Source: Dictyoglomus thermophilum H-6-12
GTDB taxonomy: Bacteria > Dictyoglomota > Dictyoglomia > Dictyoglomales > Dictyoglomaceae
Assembly: GCF_000020965.1 (NCBI RefSeq)
Contig: NC_011297.1
Location: 558,001 to 622,000 of the forward strand
DNA: 64,000 bases
Reading direction: 5' to 3'
Of the stretch, positions 39,232 to 47,850 are shown one piece after another. Under the pieces are notes generated by a model. That model ran no database searches. It saw only the letters and a program-made list of their open reading frames with translations, and had not been told where the DNA came from. A program made the translations under genes and the position numbers. Position 1 is the first letter of the stretch. The number at the start of each line of letters is the position of its first letter.

Positions 39232-39534
39232 TTATTTGTTATTTACTCTATTATCTTGTTCAGGTAAGGTTTCTTTGTTTAGGCTTATATTTTTTTCTAA
39301 CTCTTTTATCCTTTTATTTAACTTAGATATAGTTCTTTTGTCTTTGATAATGGTTGGTAAGGTACTTATGAAAGCAAGGATAACGCCAGCAGCAAAGGTT
39401 AAAAATAGCACTGTAGATATTTTCTCTTCAAAAGACCAGTTTAAGAAGTAAATGGTTACTAAGGATTGATTTTGAAAAGAGAATAAAAGAGCCAAAATGA
39501 TCCCTACAAGTAGTACTATTATTACAGTACTCAC
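39232..39534 (-). CDS. LapA-type membrane protein (DUF1049)
   Basis: A 100-residue protein with two membrane helices (VIIVLLVGIILALLFSF and TVLFLTFAAGVILAFISTL) separated by QNQSLVTIYFLNWSFE, the hallmark of the LapA/DUF1049 family linked to lipopolysaccharide assembly. A charged coiled-coil tail follows. It stands alone between nadA and the pduL terminator. Confidence 0.8.
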   Translation of the reverse strand: MSTVIIVLLVGIILALLFSFQNQSLVTIYFLNWSFEEKISTVLFLTFAAGVILAFISTLPTIIKDKRTISKLNKRIKELEKNISLNKETLPEQDNRVNNK

Positions 39535-39549
39535 TATTTCTCACCTCCT

Positions 39550-39585
39550 AAAAAAAGAGGGAGAAATTTATATTCTCCCTCTTTT
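39550..39585 (-). terminator. Intrinsic terminator of pduL
   Basis: AAAAGAGGGAGAA (39553-39565) and TTCTCCCTCTTTT (39573-39585) form a perfect 13-base stem with a seven-base loop. On the minus strand it ends in a run of seven Ts, 34 bases beyond the pduL stop. Confidence 0.88.
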
Positions 39586-39618
39586 GAGATTTTTTATATT
39601 TTACAACTTGAAATAATA

Positions 39619-40224
39619 TTAAATTTTTTGCATAATTTTAGCTGGTTCGAAAATCACTGTTGCAATATCACCTGTTTTTACCATTGCCGCATTTGCTTCA
39701 TCGGTATCGATATGGAATTCCCAAGCAAATTTGTTACTTACTCTTATTAAGACATTTTCAAAAGTAAGTGCTCTTGGTCCTTCTACTTTTACTTTTACTA
39801 ATTGTTTATCCACAAGTCCTAAATCTTTTGCTATATCTTCTGGTGTATGAATATGTCTCCATGCAATAATTACACCCTTAGGTATTTCAATTTCTCCCAA
39901 TGGTCCTTTTATTTTTATTCCTGGAGTTCCTTCTACATCTCCCGAGTCTCTTACTGGAGGTATAGATGGAAGACCTAAATAAATAACATCAGTTAAAGCC
40001 AATTCTACCTGAGTATTTTTTCTCACTGGGCCAAGGATTCTTACTTTTAGAGATCTCTTAGGTCCAATTAATTCTACTTCTTCCTCGGCTGCAAATTGTC
40101 CTGGTTGGGATAATGGCTTTAATGGATGTAATTCATAGCCTTTACCAAATAACCTCTCCAGATCATCCTGAGAGAGGTGTACATGGCGTGCAGACACGCC
40201 TATTGGTACTTTTACCTCTTTCAT
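39619..40224 (-). CDS. pduL: Phosphate acyltransferase (phosphotransacetylase), PduL family
   Basis: A zinc enzyme that interconverts acyl-CoA and acyl phosphate. The two PduL domains show VPIGVSARHVHLSQDDLERLFG with zinc-ligand histidines, RDSGDVEGTPGIKIKGPLG, and AWRHIHTPEDIAKDLGL. It has 201 residues and no encapsulation peptide, and no microcompartment genes adjoin it, so I expect a housekeeping role in acetate fermentation. The minus-strand leader contains an extended -10 (TGG TATAAC, 40281-40273), so it has its own promoter downstream of the DUF4914 gene. Confidence 0.92.
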   Translation of the reverse strand: MKEVKVPIGVSARHVHLSQDDLERLFGKGYELHPLKPLSQPGQFAAEEEVELIGPKRSLKVRILGPVRKNTQVELALTDVIYLGLPSIPPVRDSGDVEGTPGIKIKGPLGEIEIPKGVIIAWRHIHTPEDIAKDLGLVDKQLVKVKVEGPRALTFENVLIRVSNKFAWEFHIDTDEANAAMVKTGDIATVIFEPAKIMQKI

Positions 40225-40272
40225 TTTATATTCCTCCTCGAATATAATCGTTTTAATTTCTTTTACTATATT

Positions 40273-40281
40273 GTTATACCA
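40273..40281 (-). promoter_or_regulatory. Extended -10 element upstream of pduL
   Basis: On the minus strand TGG is followed by TATAAC, about 50 bases before the pduL ATG. A matching -35 at the usual spacing is not clear, as often with extended -10 promoters. Confidence 0.45.
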
Positions 40282-40321
40282 CTTTAGACATATTTTTTAA
40301 AGTAAAAAAATTAAAAGTTTC

Positions 40322-42202
40322 TTATCTTCGAGGAGGAATGAGTTTTATATAGTCTTCTAAGGTTCCATCTTCAAGGCAACACTCTATAATTCTCTTGCCT
40401 AAGGGGTCAAGATCTAAAGATATGAACTTTTGTAGTTCCTTTTTGAAAAATGCTTTAAGCATTTCTGCTCCTTTATCATAAGCTTCAGGGCCTACTTCTG
40501 GCTGTTGATCTACTTGAAGGAGAGCTTTAGGAATGTAATGACCTTCTACTTTTAGAGTTTCAAGAGCAAATCCAAGTAATGAACATCTTGCTGGTTTTAG
40601 ATTATCAGGTTTAATTCTGGCGCTACCTCTTTTTGCCAGATACTCTCTTACTATCCATTCTGGCATAAAACCAACTCTATAAGCACCAATATATTGGTTA
40701 GGAATAAGTATGTACTGAGTACGTGGATAATCTAGAATTTGTTGTAGTAAGAGATTAGCATGTTTTACCATCTTTCCTGTTGCAAAAGGCCAATATGAAC
40801 CTACACCCTCACTACTCATTAGATCGCCACTGGTTATGCTGGGATTATCGTATCCTCTTGGACTTACTAATCTCCATAGCCAGGCTAAGGCAGGTGGAAG
40901 TACATGGAACAGTCCAACAATTCCGTAAGTTGGTTTGTCTTTTGTACAAGGTGGAGTTCTAAAGCCAAAACTTCTAACGTCTACTTCTACGGGCTCATCT
41001 ATAATATTAGGTACAAATCTTCTCGGTAATATTACTCTTGGATTAGGACAAGGTTTTCCTGGTTCGTCCATAGTATGTTCCCATATTAGGGCTGTGGCTC
41101 CAGGATGCCCTTCAATATTTAGGAATATAAGAGGCTCTGGTGGATGAATTGTAATGGATTCAAGTTGGGGATCTACTCCATATCTTTTTATCTGGTCAAC
41201 TCTTACAAACCATCCCTGTTCTGCGTCTTTTATAACCATTTTACCACTTCCATTTTGAAGACGTGGGTGGCATAAAGCCATATCATCGGTTACAGGGAAT
41301 ATTTCACATGATTCTTTTATCTCAATGTAGTACTTTTCTCCCGTAACGATGTTTTCTCCTACTAGTATTCTATTATCCTTCTCCCTGTGCATTTGTTGAA
41401 TCATTTCACTTTTTCCACCGCCACTTGCTCCTTCGTGCAGTATTACTAACTCGTTATCGTAAGGAGTGACGATTTTGACTGTAGAGGCATGGGCAGTAAT
41501 CCAGCCTTCCATCTCGCCTATATTTAAAAGCACACCATAGACACCTTTTTTAGCACTTGGCCCTGGATACAGATTGTAAGAGAATACCTCGTGCCTTCCA
41601 TCAGATCTATAGTGTACTACTATCTGTTTACCTGAAAAATGAGTATGTCTGAAGGGAGGAGCTACATAAACAATAGCTATAGGTTCAAAGTTATCTCTCA
41701 ATTGACTTTTAGGTATAAATCCTTGAATATCTGCAAGAGCCCAAGCAAAAAATCCTGCGTTAGAAGGAGCAATTAACAGAGATGGATATCCTAATTCATA
41801 TCCTCCAGCCATAAAAGGCATTACAATTAGTTCTTGCTCTTTTAACCAGTTAAAGGTCTTTTCTCTTAAAGTATCAAAATCTTCGCCAAATCTTTCCTTA
41901 AAAGTGGGTTTATCAGTGTCTCCCTCGTCTCCTATTACCAAACTATCAGGGTCACGTCTTCTCATGTAAGGATCTGTATAGTTTACCACTATACCATTTT
42001 TTGCTCTTGTTATTATGGCTTCAACCACTTCTCCCTTTCCTGGGACCTCATATTTTACCTCAAATTCCATATTGTTTTTTCCACCTAAGGCAAGTTCTAA
42101 AAAATGTTCCCTACTTTCGGGGATTATAATTTTTTTACAAGAAAGAAGAATGTTTTCTACTTCTTTTGGTAGGACTAAGTATGAAATTTCTTCTCTTATC
42201 AT
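40322..42202 (-). CDS. DUF4914 protein, PEP carboxykinase-like
   Basis: A 626-residue protein of the DUF4914 family. It has a PEPCK-style nucleotide loop GASGGGKSEM (near residue 257) in the sentence VILHEGASGGGKSEMIQQMHREKDNRILVG, as in ATP-dependent PEP carboxykinase, and later FLNIEGHPGATALIWEHT and NPRVILPRRFVPNI. Membership of the PEPCK clan is known, but no reaction has been assigned as far as I know. It lies upstream of pduL, which may point to central carbon or energy metabolism. AGGAGAG precedes the ATG. No signal peptide. Confidence 0.8.
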   Translation of the reverse strand: MIREEISYLVLPKEVENILLSCKKIIIPESREHFLELALGGKNNMEFEVKYEVPGKGEVVEAIITRAKNGIVVNYTDPYMRRRDPDSLVIGDEGDTDKPTFKERFGEDFDTLREKTFNWLKEQELIVMPFMAGGYELGYPSLLIAPSNAGFFAWALADIQGFIPKSQLRDNFEPIAIVYVAPPFRHTHFSGKQIVVHYRSDGRHEVFSYNLYPGPSAKKGVYGVLLNIGEMEGWITAHASTVKIVTPYDNELVILHEGASGGGKSEMIQQMHREKDNRILVGENIVTGEKYYIEIKESCEIFPVTDDMALCHPRLQNGSGKMVIKDAEQGWFVRVDQIKRYGVDPQLESITIHPPEPLIFLNIEGHPGATALIWEHTMDEPGKPCPNPRVILPRRFVPNIIDEPVEVDVRSFGFRTPPCTKDKPTYGIVGLFHVLPPALAWLWRLVSPRGYDNPSITSGDLMSSEGVGSYWPFATGKMVKHANLLLQQILDYPRTQYILIPNQYIGAYRVGFMPEWIVREYLAKRGSARIKPDNLKPARCSLLGFALETLKVEGHYIPKALLQVDQQPEVGPEAYDKGAEMLKAFFKKELQKFISLDLDPLGKRIIECCLEDGTLEDYIKLIPPRR

Positions 42203-42315
42203 GTTGGAGTTCTCTCCTTTCTTAGAGAAATATTTCTAAAAAATATATAATAAGTAAAAATTAACTTCTTTGTTGGGAAATACTATCGCCGTTGATACAG
42301 ATTTTACGGAATAAA

Positions 42316-42337
42316 TTTAGCACAAAAAAATGCTAAA
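42316..42337. repeat. Short inverted repeat upstream of folC
   Basis: TTTAGCA and TGCTAAA (7-base arms, eight-base A-rich loop) lie in the 167-base gap between the divergent DUF4914 gene and folC. The right arm overlaps TGC TAAAAT, a possible extended -10 for folC, so it might be an operator. I see nothing else in the gap. Confidence 0.35.
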
Positions 42338-42369
42338 ATCAATAAAAAAAATATTAATAAAATGGAGGA

Positions 42370-43707
42370 ATGAGAAAATTGTATTGGGATAGTCTAAATT
42401 ATGTCAATAGTTTTATAAACTATGAAAAGCGACTTGATAATTTAACCTATGAAGAGAAAAAGTTTTACCTTGAGAGAATGAGATATTTGCTACAACTAAT
42501 GGGAAATCCTCAAGATAATCTTCAAGCTTTTCATATTGCTGGCACTAAAGGAAAAGGATCTACTTCTGCTATGATTTTTTCAATTTTGAAATCAGCAGGC
42601 TATAAAGTGGGACTTTATACGTCTCCTCATCTTCAGTCTATAAGAGAAAGAATAGCTACTCATGAGGGATTTATCTCTCAGGAGGAATTTGTTGATTTAA
42701 TCGACTATGCTAAGCCTTATATCGAAGAGGCTAAAAAGCATCCTATTTTTGGTTCTCCTACTTTTTTTGAGGTTTTAACAGCACTTGCTTTTTTGTATTT
42801 TTCTATGAAGAAACTTGATTATGTAGTTATAGAAGTGGGGCTTGGAGGAAGGTTAGATGCTACAAATGTTATTAATCCACTTATCTCAATTATTACTCCC
42901 ATTGGTTTTGATCACATGCATATACTGGGTGATACTTTAGAGAAGATTGCTTTTGAAAAGGCAGGAATTATTAAAGAGGGTAAAATTGTTATATCTTCTC
43001 CCCAAAAGAAAGAAGCAGAAGAAGTTATTGAAAGAGTTTCGAGAGAAAGAAATGCTGTTTATTATAAAGTAGACGATCTTTTTAGTTGGAGGAAAAAAGA
43101 GGCTAATCTTGATGGACAAAAATTCTTATTAGAGGGAAGGGATATAAAGGAAGAATTTTTTATACCTCTTTTGGGAGAGCATCAGATTGTGAATGCTGTT
43201 ACTGCTTACGGAGCTATATATGTACTGAAAAACAGGTTAAACATAGATAATGAGGTTGTAAAAAAAGGTTTTGAAAATGTGCAGTGGAGAGGAAGATTTC
43301 AAATCATTAATAAAAACCCTTTGATAGTAGTAGATGGTGCTCACAATGTAGATTCTGCTATGGCGTTAAAAAATACATTGGAAAGTTATGTTAATTTTGA
43401 TAGATTGTTTTTGATATGTGGAATTATGAAAGATAAGGATGCGGAGAAATTTCTAAAGATTCTAGATCCATTAGTTTATAGCTATAATTTTATACCTTTG
43501 CCTTCACATAGAACAAGGACTCCTGAAGAGCTTGCTAATATAGTCAAAGTTTTCAGGCCAAATGCTGAGATAAATATTTATGATAATTTTAGTAGTGCAA
43601 TAAGCTTTGTTAATAAAAAAGCCTCACCTGCAGATTTGATACTTATTACAGGCTCTTTGTACCTTGCAGGTGAGGCTTTAGATTATTTTTATGGAAGATT
43701 AGATTAG
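42370..43707 (+). CDS. folC: Folylpolyglutamate synthase/dihydrofolate synthase
   Basis: A Mur-ligase-fold enzyme that adds glutamate to folates (and usually to dihydropteroate). The ATP loop is IAGTKGKGSTSAMI, followed by the family motif YTSPHLQSIRERI, the metal-binding VIEVGLGGRLDATNVI, and the C-terminal VVDGAHNVDSA. The ATG at 42370 is only one base from GGAGG; a TTG at 42379 would have a ten-base spacing, so the start could be three codons later. The last 90 bases contain a long inverted repeat that suits the convergent gene as a terminator. Length 445 residues is typical. Confidence 0.92.
   Translation: MRKLYWDSLNYVNSFINYEKRLDNLTYEEKKFYLERMRYLLQLMGNPQDNLQAFHIAGTKGKGSTSAMIFSILKSAGYKVGLYTSPHLQSIRERIATHEGFISQEEFVDLIDYAKPYIEEAKKHPIFGSPTFFEVLTALAFLYFSMKKLDYVVIEVGLGGRLDATNVINPLISIITPIGFDHMHILGDTLEKIAFEKAGIIKEGKIVISSPQKKEAEEVIERVSRERNAVYYKVDDLFSWRKKEANLDGQKFLLEGRDIKEEFFIPLLGEHQIVNAVTAYGAIYVLKNRLNIDNEVVKKGFENVQWRGRFQIINKNPLIVVDGAHNVDSAMALKNTLESYVNFDRLFLICGIMKDKDAEKFLKILDPLVYSYNFIPLPSHRTRTPEELANIVKVFRPNAEINIYDNFSSAISFVNKKASPADLILITGSLYLAGEALDYFYGRLD
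43618..43679 (-). terminator. Minus-strand terminator inside folC
   Basis: AAAGCCTCACCTGCA (43618-43632) and TGCAGGTGAGGCTTT (43665-43679) are perfect 15-base arms around a 32-base loop. On the minus strand the stem ends in TTTTTT, 25 bases after the stop of the disulfide oxidoreductase gene. It is encoded within the 3' end of folC. Confidence 0.7.
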
Positions 43708-44387
43708 TCTTTTAAAGCAGATTTAAAGTATTCAAGGAATATGTTCTCGGGTACAGCTCCTTCAATTTCTACTTTCTCATTTATTATTGTTTTAGGAACT
43801 CCAGTTACATTGTACTTCTCAGCAAGATGTGGAAATTCTATAGCTTCTATCATGTCTGCAGTAATTAATGGGTTTTCCATGGCAAATTGGTGGGCGAGTC
43901 TCACTGCTCTTGGACAGTATGGACATGTAGGAGTAACGAATACTTGTATATGTACTGGTTTGTTTACAGTAGCAAGGAAAGCTTTTGTGGTTGGGGAAAG
44001 TTGAGTTTCTCCACGGGATATGTCCAAGATGTCTTCTATTAAACTTGAGAATTCATATCCAGAAGGGATACCAAAATACCTCACACCAAGGACGTTGTTA
44101 TTTTTTTCAAAAAGAATTGCAGGTATCTTATCCACATTATACTTTTTAGCAATTATCTCATCGGTTAGAAAATCGTGAATTTCAAGTTCTAGCTTGTCCG
44201 AAAGGGATACAAGTTCTTCTAAGATTTCCCTTGTTTGCTGGCAGTAAGGACATTCTACTCTCCCAGGAACAACCAGCTTACTTCCTGCTGCTTTGTCACT
44301 GAAGAGTATAATTTTTACTTTGTCTTTAAGGTTTTCTTTAAATAGATTTTCTAAATATTGACGATCCTCTTCTCTTAATAAAGCCAT
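43704..44387 (-). CDS. Protein disulfide oxidoreductase, double thioredoxin/glutaredoxin fold
   Basis: A thermophile-type PDO with two thioredoxin-fold units, each with a CPYC site: Cys46/Cys49 (RVECPYCQQTR) and Cys155/Cys158 (TPTCPYCPRAV). Cis-prolines occur in KIPAILF and GVPKTII. It catalyses disulfide exchange in the cytoplasm. The frame is open to TTG at 44393, but the ATG at 44387 has AAGGAGG seven bases upstream. It directly follows trxB, which is its likely reductant. The stop overlaps folC by 4 bases. Confidence 0.9.
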   Translation of the reverse strand: MALLREEDRQYLENLFKENLKDKVKIILFSDKAAGSKLVVPGRVECPYCQQTREILEELVSLSDKLELEIHDFLTDEIIAKKYNVDKIPAILFEKNNNVLGVRYFGIPSGYEFSSLIEDILDISRGETQLSPTTKAFLATVNKPVHIQVFVTPTCPYCPRAVRLAHQFAMENPLITADMIEAIEFPHLAEKYNVTGVPKTIINEKVEIEGAVPENIFLEYFKSALKD

Positions 44388-44389
44388 TG

Positions 44390-45361
44390 TCAAACCTCCT
44401 TGTAATTTAATTCTTCTAAAAACTTGCTTGCTTCCATACCAGCTATAGCTCCGTCAGAAACTGCAGTTACAACTTGTCTTAGAATTTTACCTCTTACATC
44501 TCCTGCTGCATATATTCCAGGTATAGAAGTATGCATTTTTTCATCTGTTATTATAAAACCATTGGAATCCAAATTCAAAATACCCTTAAAAAGTTCTGTA
44601 TTTGGAATTAAGCCTATATAAATGAAAACACCATCTACAGGAAAGATTTTGGTCTCTCCCGTCTTTAAATCTTCTAGTATTAATTTTTCAACTTTCTTCT
44701 CGCCTTCTATAGCTTTAACTATATGGCTCCATAGAAATTTTATTTTAGGATTAGAGAAAGCTCTTTGTTGATTTATTTTTTCGGCCCTAAGAGTATCTCT
44801 TCTATGAATAATTGTTACTTCTTCAGCAAACTTTGTTAGATATATTGCTTCTTCAACAGCAGAATCTCCTCCACCTATAACAGCAACTTTTTTTCCAGTA
44901 AAGAAGGCACCATCACATACTGCACAGTAGGAGACACCTTTCCCTATAAATTCTTTTTCTCCTGGAACTCCTAATTTCTTGGGTCTTGTGCCAGTAGCAA
45001 TAATAAGAGTAGGAGCCCTAAAAACTCCATTTGATGTTTCAACTATTTTCCAGTTTCCGTCTATTTTTAAGGATAAGACATCAGCTTCTAATATTTTAGA
45101 ACCAAATTTTTTTGCTTGAGCCTCCATTCTTTTTACCAATTCTTCTCCTGTTATTCCTTCTGGAAAACCAGGATAATTGTCTATTTTCTCTGTGAGAGCA
45201 GCATTGCCTCCTACTATTGCCTTTTCAATTATAAGAGTTCTCCACAGATTTCTTCCAGCATATATTCCTGCAGTAAGACCTGCTGGTCCTCCTCCTAAAA
45301 TAATTACATCTTGTTCTTCTTCAATCTTTTCTATAGGCTTTGTTAAAGATATAAAATCCAT
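44390..45361 (-). CDS. trxB: Thioredoxin reductase-like flavoprotein
   Basis: An FAD/NAD(P)H enzyme of 323 residues that passes electrons to the neighbouring disulfide oxidoreductase. FAD motif GGGPAGL begins at residue 23, the redox pair is Cys146/Cys149 in SYCAVCDGAFF, the NAD(P) motif is VIGGGDSAVEEA and the C-terminal FAD site is GIYAAGDV. AGGAGG lies 9-10 bases before the ATG. Trx reductase next to PDO is the arrangement reported in several hyperthermophiles. Confidence 0.93.
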   Translation of the reverse strand: MDFISLTKPIEKIEEEQDVIILGGGPAGLTAGIYAGRNLWRTLIIEKAIVGGNAALTEKIDNYPGFPEGITGEELVKRMEAQAKKFGSKILEADVLSLKIDGNWKIVETSNGVFRAPTLIIATGTRPKKLGVPGEKEFIGKGVSYCAVCDGAFFTGKKVAVIGGGDSAVEEAIYLTKFAEEVTIIHRRDTLRAEKINQQRAFSNPKIKFLWSHIVKAIEGEKKVEKLILEDLKTGETKIFPVDGVFIYIGLIPNTELFKGILNLDSNGFIITDEKMHTSIPGIYAAGDVRGKILRQVVTAVSDGAIAGMEASKFLEELNYKEV

Positions 45362-45435
45362 TTTTCTTTATCACCTCCTTTTAATATACCATATGGAGTA
45401 TATCAGATATTATTAATATTGCAATAGATTCTATG

Positions 45436-46287
45436 TTAAGAAACTTTAAAAATTGGCTCTAAATTTTTGGCTCTTTGTTTAAGGATCTCTAATTCTTCTA
45501 CAGTTATTGGTGTAAAGTTTTCTCCTACTTCAATTGCCCATTTAAAGAACTTATATTCCCCAGGGGGTATTGCTGCTGTTACTGGTTGAGATAGGGTAAA
45601 TCTTAGGGCAAGTTGAGCAAGATCTTTTTCGTCGATGGGGTCATACCAACACTTTGGATATTTTCTTTCTTGTCCTTCAGGAATAATAGTTTTTGCCATT
45701 GCTTTTAAAGCAAGTATAGTTACATTTTTTTCTTGCGCCTTCTGTACCACCTGAGGTCCAAAGTTCCCATTAAAGAAGTTTACCCAATTAATAGGAAAGA
45801 GTATAGAATCAAAATCAAAAACATCAAGGAGTTTTAGGGCTACATCTACAGAGTGGGCTGAAAACCCTATGTATCTTATTATTCCTTCCTTCTTAGCTTT
45901 AACAAAAGTTTCTAAGGCTCCATTGGGTCCTGTAGCCAATTGGAAGTCTTCCTCAGTAGTCATAGCATGGAGTTGATATAGATCAAAATAATCTGTTTCG
46001 AGCTTTTTTAGAGAATTTTGAAGCTCTTCCCAAGCCTTCTCTTTAGTTCTCTCCATAGTTTTACAGGCAAGAAAGATATTTTTTCTCTTTCTACGAAGGG
46101 CTGGTCCAAGTTTATCTTCAGCATCTCCATAGGATGGTGCTACGTCAAAATAATTAATTCCAAGATCTATAGCCTCAGCAACTCTTCTAGTAGCCTCCCT
46201 TTGTTCTTCATTCATTACTAGGATTCCCCCAAATCCAATAATAGAAAGTAATTCTCCCTTTTTTCCATAGGGCCTTTTCTGGACCAT
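45436..46287 (-). CDS. Aldo/keto reductase family oxidoreductase
   Basis: A TIM-barrel NADPH-dependent reductase, 283 residues from the chosen ATG. The catalytic Asp and Tyr are in INYFDVAPSYGDAEDKLG, the Lys in FLACKTMERT and the His in YFDLYQLHAM. The C-terminal cofactor region includes IPPGEYKFF. The substrate is not predictable. The GTG at 46296 overlaps the Shine-Dalgarno, so the ATG at 46287, seven bases after GGGAGGT, is preferred. It is divergent from the MATE gene. Confidence 0.88.
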   Translation of the reverse strand: MVQKRPYGKKGELLSIIGFGGILVMNEEQREATRRVAEAIDLGINYFDVAPSYGDAEDKLGPALRRKRKNIFLACKTMERTKEKAWEELQNSLKKLETDYFDLYQLHAMTTEEDFQLATGPNGALETFVKAKKEGIIRYIGFSAHSVDVALKLLDVFDFDSILFPINWVNFFNGNFGPQVVQKAQEKNVTILALKAMAKTIIPEGQERKYPKCWYDPIDEKDLAQLALRFTLSQPVTAAIPPGEYKFFKWAIEVGENFTPITVEELEILKQRAKNLEPIFKVS

Positions 46288-46335
46288 TAAAGACACCTCC
46301 CTTTTTGGAGTATCTTTATTTTAAATCATTTTTTC

Positions 46336-46365
46336 TTTACAAAAAAGTATTCAGTTTAATATAAT
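46336..46365 (+). promoter_or_regulatory. Promoter of a small RNA or MATE leader
   Basis: TTTACA (46336-46341) and a consensus TATAAT (46360-46365) are separated by 18 bases on the plus strand. The predicted transcript begins near 46372, just before a C-rich segment and an intrinsic terminator. Confidence 0.65.
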
Positions 46366-46371
46366 AATATC

Positions 46372-46431
46372 TACACACCCCCCTCCTTACGAGAGGCTGG
46401 AGGAATAAACAAAACTCCAGCCTCTCTTTTT
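46372..46431 (+). ncRNA. Candidate small RNA (about 60 nt) with anti-Shine-Dalgarno motif, or transcription attenuator
   Basis: Between a consensus promoter and a perfect 12-base terminator stem (46391-46402 with 46415-46426, then five Ts) lies only about 19 bases, including CCCCCCTCCTTA, which contains CCTCCTT, the sequence of the 16S rRNA 3' end that pairs with AAGGAGG. No plus-strand gene lies upstream to use the terminator. It could be a free small RNA acting on ribosome sites, like C-rich small RNAs, or an attenuator for the MATE gene: CCTCC at 46382-46386 can pair with GGAGG at 46399-46403 and break the terminator stem. Confidence 0.55.
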
Positions 46432-46472
46432 GATGTAGTTAAAATATTTATTTGTTGGAGGAAAAAGCAAAG

Positions 46473-47850
46473 ATGCTTGAGGATGAACGGAGCAAAATTG
46501 GAAGAAGGGTTCTTTTTCTTGCTATTCCAGTTTTGCTGGAGAATTTATTTCAACTTGTATTTAGCTTTGTAGATATGATCTTTGTAGGTTTTTTAGGGGC
46601 TACAGCTCTTGCTGCAGTGGGTTTGGGAATGCAGATTATCAATGTGGTTCTTGCTGTGGTTTCAGCTCTTACTGTTGGTACGATGGTTACGATAGCCTAT
46701 AGTATTGGGGCAGGAAACTATGAGGATGCTGTAAAATATCTTGAAAATTCAATGATTTTAGGTTTTTACCTTTCAATTTTGATCCTACTATTTGGGTTAT
46801 TTGGAAGTGATAGGCTCTTGCAAATCTTAGGTGCAAAAGAAGATCTTTTTATTAATGCCTCTCTATATTTAAAATATATTCTTATTCCTGGCTTTCTAAT
46901 TGTGTATATGTCCATAATCTCTTCTGCTTTAAGAGGAGCAGGAGATACTAAAACTCCTTTGTATGCGAGTATAATTTCTAATACTTCGAACATCTTTTTG
47001 GATTATATTTTGGTTTTTGGAAAGTTTGGTTTTCCTAAGATGGGGGTTGCTGGTGCTGCTTTGGCTACAAGTTTATCTCGACTATTAGGTACAATTTTTC
47101 TTTTATATATCATTATATAAAAGAAGTAATCTCTTAAAATATAAATTCTTTTATAACTTTATTCTTGAAAGGAGTTATAGTTTACAAATATTAAGAATAG
47201 GAGTACCAACATCTTTTGAGCAGCTTTTCTTTAACATAGGAGCTCTTGTTTATGCTACGGTTGTTTTAAGCTTGGGTACTAAGGTGTATGCAGCTCATAG
47301 AATAGCTTTAAATGTTGAATCTTTGTCTTTTCAACCTGGGTTTGCTTTTGGGGTTGCAGCAACAACTCTTGTTGGACAATATAAGGGAGCGAAAGAAGAC
47401 AATTTGGCAAGATTGGCTTCAGTTGAGGCTTGGAAAAGGGCTATTATATTCATGGGTAGTGTAGGAGTTTTTCTTTTTTTATTTCCAGAATATTTAGTTC
47501 AGATATTTACTAGAGATGTGGAAGTGGTTAAATATGCTTCCTCGGTGTTGAGAATTATTGCTGTAATTCAACCCCTTCTTGCGACAGCAAATGTTATGTC
47601 TGGATCTTTGAGAGGGGCTGGTTTCTCTAAAATTCCTATGGTGATAAGTGGTGTAGGTATGTGGTTTGTTAGAATACCTTTGGCATATTTTTTGGCTATA
47701 AAGATGAATTTAGGGCTTGTGGGTGCATGGATTGCTATGTCTACAGATATTTCATTGAAGGCTATTGCTAATTACTATATGTTTATAGTTAAAGGCTATT
47801 ATAAAAAGGAAAGTTTTAAGGTTAAGTATGAAGAAGTTATTAGTAATTGA
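46473..47850 (+). pseudogene. MATE-family efflux protein, frameshifted
   Basis: A MATE multidrug/cation efflux protein split by one frame change. The first part, from the ATG at 46473, carries about six helices (ILAIPVLLENLFQLVFSFVDMIFVG-like start, RGAGDTKTPLYASIISN) and stops at 47120. The second frame continues at once with KRSNLLKYKFFYNFILERSYSLQILRIGVPTSFEQLFFN and runs to 47850. The switch lies in ATATAAAAG near 47112-47122. A single-base indel, a sequencing error or programmed frameshifting would all explain it. A TTG start at 46452 overlaps the GGAGGA site and is less likely. Its end overlaps lipB by 23 bases. Confidence 0.8.

Noticed and set aside
46372-46431. Mini-ykkC/guanidine-II riboswitch because of an ACGA loop upstream of a MATE gene
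   Set aside because: Only one ACGA-containing segment is present and the paired hairpins of that class are not both visible.
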